Below, piece after piece: positions 14,171 through 17,483 of a stretch of 17,483 bases of DNA. The notes below the pieces were generated by a model. That model worked only from the letters and a program-made list of their open reading frames with translations, was not told where the DNA came from and ran no database searches. The translations under genes and the position numbers were made by a program. Within the stretch, counting starts at the first letter, position 1, and the number at the start of each line of letters is the position of its first letter. The DNA lies in assembly GCA_030666935.1 (NCBI GenBank), contig DAOUWX010000017.1, positions 1 to 17,483 on the forward strand. The letters are read 5' to 3'. Origin of the DNA: Atribacterota bacterium (lineage in GTDB: Bacteria; Atribacterota; Phoenicimicrobiia; Phoenicimicrobiales; Phoenicimicrobiaceae).

Positions 14171-15451
14171 ATGAGTGAAATATTTGGTGTATATGCGAGA
14201 GAAATTTTAGATTCCAGAGGTAATCCCACTGTCGAAGTAGAGATAGAACTGGAAAGCGGAGCATTCGGTATAGCCCAGGTTCCCTCCGGAGCCAGTACCG
14301 GAGTACACGAGGCTATTGAATTAAGAGATGGTGATCCAAAGAGATATTTGGGTAAAGGCGTTCTTGAAGCGGTCGAGAATGTAAATGAGATTATTGCCCC
14401 TAAAATTATAGGATATGACGCCACAGATCAATTATTGATTGATAAACTGTTGATTGAACTTGATGGGACTCCCAATAAAAGCCGTTTGGGAGCTAACGCT
14501 ATTTTAGGAGTATCTTTAGCTAGCGCAAAAGCAGCAGCTGATTTTTTTGGATTGCCCTTATATTACTATATTGGTGGAATTAATGCCAAGGAACTTCCTG
14601 TTCCCATGATGAATATATTAAATGGAGGAAAACATGCAGATAGCGGAGTGGATTTGCAGGAGTTTATGATTGTTCCGGCTGGTGGAGCTAATTTTAGAGA
14701 AAGTCTTCGGATGGGAGTGGAAATTTTTCATACTTTGAAAAAAGTGTTAAAAGAAAAGAAATATAATGTGGCGGTGGGAGATGAGGGTGGATTTGCCCCT
14801 AATTTAAAATCTAGTGAAGAAGCGATTCAATTAATAGTAGAAGCAATTAAAAAAGCGGGATATGAACCAGGTAAAGATATTTTTGTAGCTTTAGACCCTG
14901 CTGCTTCAGAATTATACCAGGATGAAAAATATATATTATCACGAGAGGGAGTGACTAGAACTTCCGGTGAAATGATAGATTATTATGCTTCCCTGGTAGA
15001 TAAATATCCTATAATTTCCATAGAAGATGGTCTTGCAGAGGATGATTGGGAAGGATGGCAAAAACTAACTCAAAAATTAGGTCATAAGATACAAATCGTA
15101 GGAGACGACCTTTATGTTACTGATAAGAAAAGACTTAGCAAAGGGATTGAGTTAAAGGCTTCTAACTCAATTTTAATAAAATTAAACCAGATTGGAACTC
15201 TAACTGAAACTTTAGATACTATTGAAACAGCAAAGAGGGCGGGTTTTACTGCGGTAATTTCTCATCGTTCCGGAGAAACGGAAGACACTACTATTGCTGA
15301 TTTAGCTGTGGCAACTAATATTGGGCAGATTAAAACTGGTTCTCTTTGTAGGACAGACCGAATTGCCAAATACAACCAATTATTGCGTATTGAAGAACAA
15401 TTAGGAGAGTCATCAGTTTATCGCGGAAAGGCAGTATTTAATATAAAATAA
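14171..15451 (+). CDS. eno: Enolase
   Basis: It interconverts 2-phosphoglycerate and phosphoenolpyruvate in glycolysis. The 426 residues match bacterial enolase. Seen: ARExLDSRGNPTVE (9-22), GASTGxHEAxELRDGD (40-55), GGxHADSGVDLQEFMIVP (152-169), VGDEGGFAP with acid Glu205 (202-210), metal ligands Asp242 (LDPAASE), Glu285 (SIEDGLAEDDWEGW) and Asp312 (GDD), base Lys337 in LIKLNQIGTLTET, and SHRSGETEDTTIADLAV (364-380). All active-site residues are present. AAGGGAG (14155-14161) is well placed. It follows mgtE by 90 bases without an evident terminator and is separated by one base from the next gene. Confidence 0.98.
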   Translation: MSEIFGVYAREILDSRGNPTVEVEIELESGAFGIAQVPSGASTGVHEAIELRDGDPKRYLGKGVLEAVENVNEIIAPKIIGYDATDQLLIDKLLIELDGTPNKSRLGANAILGVSLASAKAAADFFGLPLYYYIGGINAKELPVPMMNILNGGKHADSGVDLQEFMIVPAGGANFRESLRMGVEIFHTLKKVLKEKKYNVAVGDEGGFAPNLKSSEEAIQLIVEAIKKAGYEPGKDIFVALDPAASELYQDEKYILSREGVTRTSGEMIDYYASLVDKYPIISIEDGLAEDDWEGWQKLTQKLGHKIQIVGDDLYVTDKKRLSKGIELKASNSILIKLNQIGTLTETLDTIETAKRAGFTAVISHRSGETEDTTIADLAVATNIGQIKTGSLCRTDRIAKYNQLLRIEEQLGESSVYRGKAVFNIK

Positions 15452-15452
15452 A

Positions 15453-15740
15453 ATGATATCAATTAGGTCAATATTTCATTCGAAAATAGTTTGGGTTATA
15501 ATTTTACTTTTAATATTGTATATAGTTTTTTTATTTTCGGATAAATATGCCCGGACATTGCAATTAAAAGAAGATATTAGAAGATTGGAATCAGAATTAG
15601 AAGAGTTAAAATTAAAAAATAATAGTTTATCAGAAGAAGTGGAATTACTTCAATCTGATAAATCTGTAGAAAAAATTGCCCGGGAGGAATTAGGCCTTAC
15701 TAAACCTGATGAAATATTGATTAAAGGTATTGAAAAATAA
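15453..15740 (+). CDS. Septum formation initiator, FtsB/DivIC family
   Basis: A 95-residue bitopic membrane protein of the divisome, which with FtsL- and FtsQ/DivIB-type partners controls septal wall synthesis. Residues 11-29 (KIVWVIILLLILYIVFLFS) are one membrane helix. Residues 32-72 form a Leu-rich coiled coil (LKEDIRRLESELEELKLKNNSLSEEVELLQ). It ends with the family motif SVEKIAREELGLTKPDEILI (71-90). The start lies one base after the enolase stop and has no Shine-Dalgarno of its own in range, so it is probably translated by coupling to eno, an adjacency also seen in other bacteria (eno-ftsB in E. coli). Confidence 0.9.
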   Translation: MISIRSIFHSKIVWVIILLLILYIVFLFSDKYARTLQLKEDIRRLESELEELKLKNNSLSEEVELLQSDKSVEKIAREELGLTKPDEILIKGIEK

Positions 15741-15747
15741 AATTCGT

Positions 15748-15840
15748 ATAATAGTGTAGAGCATTTAGCGGATAGATAAAAACGTAAAACGTAAAGTGCA
15801 AAGCGCAAAACCAAAACTCAAAACTAAAAACGAGGAAAGA
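15748..15840 (+). repeat. Recurring intergenic words downstream of the ftsB-like gene
   Basis: The stretch reads as variations on a few words: TAGAGCATTTAGCG (15755-15768), AAACGTAAAACGTAAAG, AAAGCGCAAAAC (15800-15811), AAACTCAAAACTAAAAACG. AAAGCGCAAAAC reappears inverted at 16626-16637, and TTTAGCG-type words recur near 12.53 and 16.39 kb. It is not coding. Confidence 0.65.
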
Positions 15841-15841
15841 G

Positions 15842-15889
15842 GTTTTGAATTTTGAATTATGGTTTTTCGCTTTTAGTTTTAACTTTTTA
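15842..15889 (+). repeat. Left arm of a perfect 48-bp inverted repeat
   Basis: This arm runs from GTTTTGAATTTTG to AACTTTTTA and is exactly complementary to 16435-16482. The two arms enclose the tRNA-Leu and tRNA-fMet genes and the fMet terminator. No transposase or other gene lies between them. Confidence 0.92.
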
Positions 15890-15975
15890 ATTTAATAAAA
15901 TATGACCAACGAAATAATTTTAATTTTCAACTATCTGAATATTTACAATTTATCGCCGTAACTATATAATTGCTA

Positions 15976-16004
15976 TTGACGATTTAAAAGATTTATCATA
16001 TAAT
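15976..16004 (+). promoter_or_regulatory. Promoter of tRNA-Leu
   Basis: TTGACG (15976-15981), 17 bases, TATAAT (15999-16004). The predicted start near 16011 is about six bases before the mature tRNA-Leu 5' end. Confidence 0.82.
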
Positions 16005-16016
16005 GGATTGCAGTCT

Positions 16017-16102
16017 GCCGGAGTGGCGGAATAGGTAGACGCACAGGACTTAAAATCCTGCGAGCTGTAAGGTTCGTGCCGGTTCGATTCCGGCCTCCGG
16101 CA
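16017..16102 (+). tRNA. tRNA-Leu(UAA)
   Basis: A class II tRNA: acceptor GCCGGAG (16017-16023) pairs with CTCCGGC (16095-16101). The anticodon arm CAGGA-CTTAAAA-TCCTG gives anticodon UAA. A long variable arm (about CGAGC...GTTCG) and T arm GCCGG-TTCGATT-CCGGC follow. The discriminator is A. The gene continues CCT, so the final A of the CCA end is not encoded and must be added, unlike the two Met tRNAs here. Confidence 0.96.
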
Positions 16103-16141
16103 CCTATAAAAGTAATGATCGATTGGTAAATTTGGCTTTGT

Positions 16142-16169
16142 TTGAAAAAAATGTTAAAATTATTATAGA
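16142..16169 (+). promoter_or_regulatory. Possible promoter of tRNA-fMet
   Basis: TTGAAA (16142-16147), 16 bases, TATAGA (16164-16169), ending 33 bases before the tRNA. No terminator separates it from tRNA-Leu, so co-transcription is also possible. Confidence 0.5.
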
Positions 16170-16202
16170 TAAAATAAATATTTTACAAATATCAAAATAC
16201 AT

Positions 16203-16279
<77 letters not shown>

Positions 16280-16285
16280 ATTTTT

Positions 16286-16318
16286 AAAACCTCTTATTCA
16301 AAATGATAGGGGTTTTTT
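16286..16318 (+). terminator. Terminator after tRNA-fMet
   Basis: AAAACCTCTTAT (16286-16297) pairs with ATAGGGGTTTT (16306-16316), with one U-G pair and one bulge, and a T-run through 16318. It closes the tRNA-Leu/tRNA-fMet unit. Confidence 0.82.
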
Positions 16319-16333
16319 AGTAATATAATAAAA

Positions 16334-16400
16334 ATAGTGAATAGTGAATAGTCGTTAGTATTTAGTATAGCATAGAGCGTACAGCGTTTAACGTATAGTT
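16334..16400 (+). repeat. Recurring intergenic words after the tRNA unit
   Basis: ATAGTGA is repeated directly (from 16334), leading into ATAGTGAATAGTCGTTAGT (16341-16359), whose inverse complement matches words at 12135-12152 and 16662-16685. TAGAGCGTACAGCGTTTAACG follows. Noncoding. Confidence 0.65.
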
Positions 16401-16434
16401 TTAAATTAGCAAGATGCTCGCCCTAATTATAAAC

Positions 16435-16482
16435 TAAAAAGTTAAAACTAAAAGCGAAAAACCATAATTCAAAATTCAAAAC
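16435..16482 (-). repeat. Right arm of the perfect 48-bp inverted repeat
   Basis: Exact inverse complement of 15842-15889; the inner edges of the arms are 545 bases apart. It lies downstream of the fMet terminator in a spacer (16319-16692) without any coding frame. Confidence 0.92.
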
Positions 16483-16692
16483 TTTTTCTCTAATACTTAA
16501 TTTCAAGTTTTGTTTTTTGTTTCTTTATCTTTTCATTTTTGCTATATAGCATGCAAGATAAGAAAGATGAAAATCAATAGATGAAACAATATATTTAAAT
16601 TTTTAATTTTAAGCTATGGCTTTACGTTTTGCGCTTTTCGTTTTTAGCTTGGTTACTAAATACTATTCACTATTAACTAACGACTGACTTTG
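16483..16692. other. Noncoding spacer before tRNA-Met
   Basis: AT-rich, with a fuzzy hairpin around 16523-16570 (TATCTT/AAGATA arms enclosing the palindrome GCTATATAGC), inverted copies of the words near 15.8 kb (16621-16648) and of the ACTATTCACTA words (16662-16685). No clear promoter for tRNA-Met was found. Confidence 0.5.
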
Positions 16693-16769
16693 GGCGGTGT
16701 AGCTCAGATGGCTAGAGCATGCGGTTCATACCCGCAGTGTCCTGAGTTCGAATCTCAGCACCGCCACCA
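16693..16769 (+). tRNA. Elongator tRNA-Met(CAU)
   Basis: The acceptor GGCGGTG pairs fully with CACCGCC (16759-16765), and the discriminator A and CCA are encoded. D arm GCTC/GAGC, anticodon arm TGCGG-TTCATAC-CCGCA, T arm CTGAG-TTCGAAT-CTCAG. The paired first base excludes an initiator. GGCGGTGTAGCTCAG and the GGTTCATACCC anticodon arm match elongator Met rather than the lysidine-type tRNA-Ile. Confidence 0.94.
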
Positions 16770-16783
16770 AATATTTATTAAAA

Positions 16784-16819
16784 AATTAAAGACCTTTCTG
16801 GATAGAAAGGTCTTTAATT
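16784..16819. terminator. Perfect 16-bp hairpin between tRNA-Met and tilS
   Basis: AATTAAAGACCTTTCT (16784-16799), loop GGAT, and its exact complement (16804-16819). On the plus strand the T-rich part is only TCTTTAATT inside the stem. On the minus strand TTTTTAATAAAT would follow, a better T-run. It probably ends the tRNA transcript in part and could act in both directions. Confidence 0.75.
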
Positions 16820-16834
16820 GCAAAAGGGCAAAAA

Positions 16835-17483
16835 ATGTTAGAAGAGAAGGTTCTACATACTATAAAGAAGTTTGATATGCTCTCTTCCAATGACAGAGTA
16901 CTGATAGGGATATCAGGAGGCCCTGACTCGGTAACCCTTCTAAATATTTTATTATCTCTTAAAAAAAGATATAACCTATCGTTTTTTATTGCCCACCTTG
17001 ATCATATGCTAAGAGGGAAAGAATCAGATGAAGATGTAAATTTTGTTAAAAACTTAGCCCAGGAGTTAGGCTTGCCTTGCAAAGTTAAAAGCTGTAATTT
17101 AACAAAGATAGCTCGGAAAGAACATTCAACCCTGGAAGAAGCTGCTCGTGAATACAGATATAAATTTTATTCAGAAACTGCCAAGAAGTTTAAGGCAAAC
17201 AAGATCGCTTTGGGTCATAATGCCGATGATCAGATAGAAACTGTTTTGATGAGATTTTTAAGGGGAAGTGGATTAGAAGGTTTGGTGGGAATTCCTCCGA
17301 TACGAGGCAAAATAATCAGACCTTTAATAGAGTGCAGCAAAGAAGAGATTGAAGAATACTGTAAGGAAAATAAAATAGAGTACAGGGTAGATTCGAGCAA
17401 TGAAGAAGTTATATATTTTAGAAATAAAATTAGATTAGAGCTGCTACCTTTACTTGCCAAAGATTACAATAAAAATATAAAAG
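16835..17483 (+). CDS. tilS: tRNA(Ile)-lysidine synthase TilS (5' part, cut by window end)
   Basis: TilS attaches lysine to C34 of the CAU-anticodon tRNA-Ile so that it reads AUA. The frame runs from ATG 16835 to the window edge without a stop, giving 216 residues of a protein usually above 400. It has the PP-loop SGGPDS (27-32), AHLDHMLRGKESDED (53-67), LEEAAREYRY (99-108), GHNADDQIETVLMRFLRGSGLEGLVG (126-151), RPLIECSKEEIEEYC (162-176) and VDSSNEEVIYFRNKIRLELLPLL (187-209), all typical of the N-terminal catalytic domain. AAGGG (16824-16828) is spaced six bases from ATG. It is the third PP-loop ATPase in the window. Its neighbour tRNA is elongator Met, not its substrate. Confidence 0.94.
   Translation, partial: MLEEKVLHTIKKFDMLSSNDRVLIGISGGPDSVTLLNILLSLKKRYNLSFFIAHLDHMLRGKESDEDVNFVKNLAQELGLPCKVKSCNLTKIARKEHSTLEEAAREYRYKFYSETAKKFKANKIALGHNADDQIETVLMRFLRGSGLEGLVGIPPIRGKIIRPLIECSKEEIEEYCKENKIEYRVDSSNEEVIYFRNKIRLELLPLLAKDYNKNIK

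Noticed and set aside
16334..16360. CRISPR-like direct repeats
   Set aside because: The units are about 7 bases, adjacent and imperfect, without spacers or cas genes.
16693..16769. tRNA-Ile with CAU anticodon, the TilS substrate, next to tilS
   Set aside because: The acceptor and anticodon-arm sequences (GGCGGTG, GGTTCATACCC) match elongator tRNA-Met rather than the lysidine-type tRNA-Ile.
16690..16875. Open frame of 61 codons
   Set aside because: It runs through the tRNA-Met gene and the following hairpin and ends inside tilS in another frame; the tRNA structure explains the sequence.

Overview
The window is AT-rich bacterial chromosome, roughly one third G+C by eye. Every recognisable gene is on the plus strand. 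The content is mostly housekeeping: mnmA, greA, lysS, an rqcP-like S4 gene, mgtE, eno, an ftsB/divIC-like gene, three tRNAs and tilS. The order division gene, tRNAs, tilS and the greA-lysS pair recall Firmicutes-type bacteria, and low-GC candidate phyla such as Atribacterota would also fit. The sequence does not settle the phylum. No transposase, phage gene or CRISPR array was seen.

Layout. (1) 1-2180: the 3' tail of an unknown gene, then two adjacent PP-loop ATPases: a three-cysteine ThiI/TtuA-like protein and the tRNA 2-thiouridylase MnmA. (2) 2305-6677: a carbohydrate-uptake locus with a promoter, a leader of three stem-loops ending in a terminator-like hairpin, a perfect LacI-type operator, a LacI-family regulator, a secreted binding protein, a stable intercistronic hairpin and two CUT1 permeases. 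No ATPase gene is present. (3) 6962-9712: a compact three-gene operon with an extended -10 promoter, a double TGTATACA operator over the predicted start site, an HTH regulator, a protein usually labelled quinate 5-dehydrogenase-like, and a PLP-dependent alpha-oxoamine synthase. This is the best candidate here for an undescribed pathway. (4) 9728-12463: a consensus promoter followed at once by a perfect terminator hairpin, then greA, a second hairpin, lysS and the rqcP-like gene. The greA leader resembles the E. coli GraL arrangement. (5) 12713-15740: mgtE, eno and an ftsB/divIC-like gene. (6) 15741-17483: tRNA-Leu(UAA), initiator tRNA-Met and elongator tRNA-Met in repeat-rich spacers, then tilS, cut by the window edge.

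Themes. Three of the proteins are PP-loop ATPases linked or plausibly linked to tRNA modification (96-1100, MnmA, TilS). At two sites (before the LacI gene and before greA) a good promoter is followed by an intrinsic-terminator-like hairpin before the gene, which suggests control by premature termination. The larger spacers around 12.1-12.7 kb and 15.7-16.7 kb are built from a small set of recurring AT-rich words in both orientations, including a perfect 48-bp inverted repeat flanking the tRNA-Leu and tRNA-fMet genes. All functional statements come from reading the sequence and recalling families; no database search was run.
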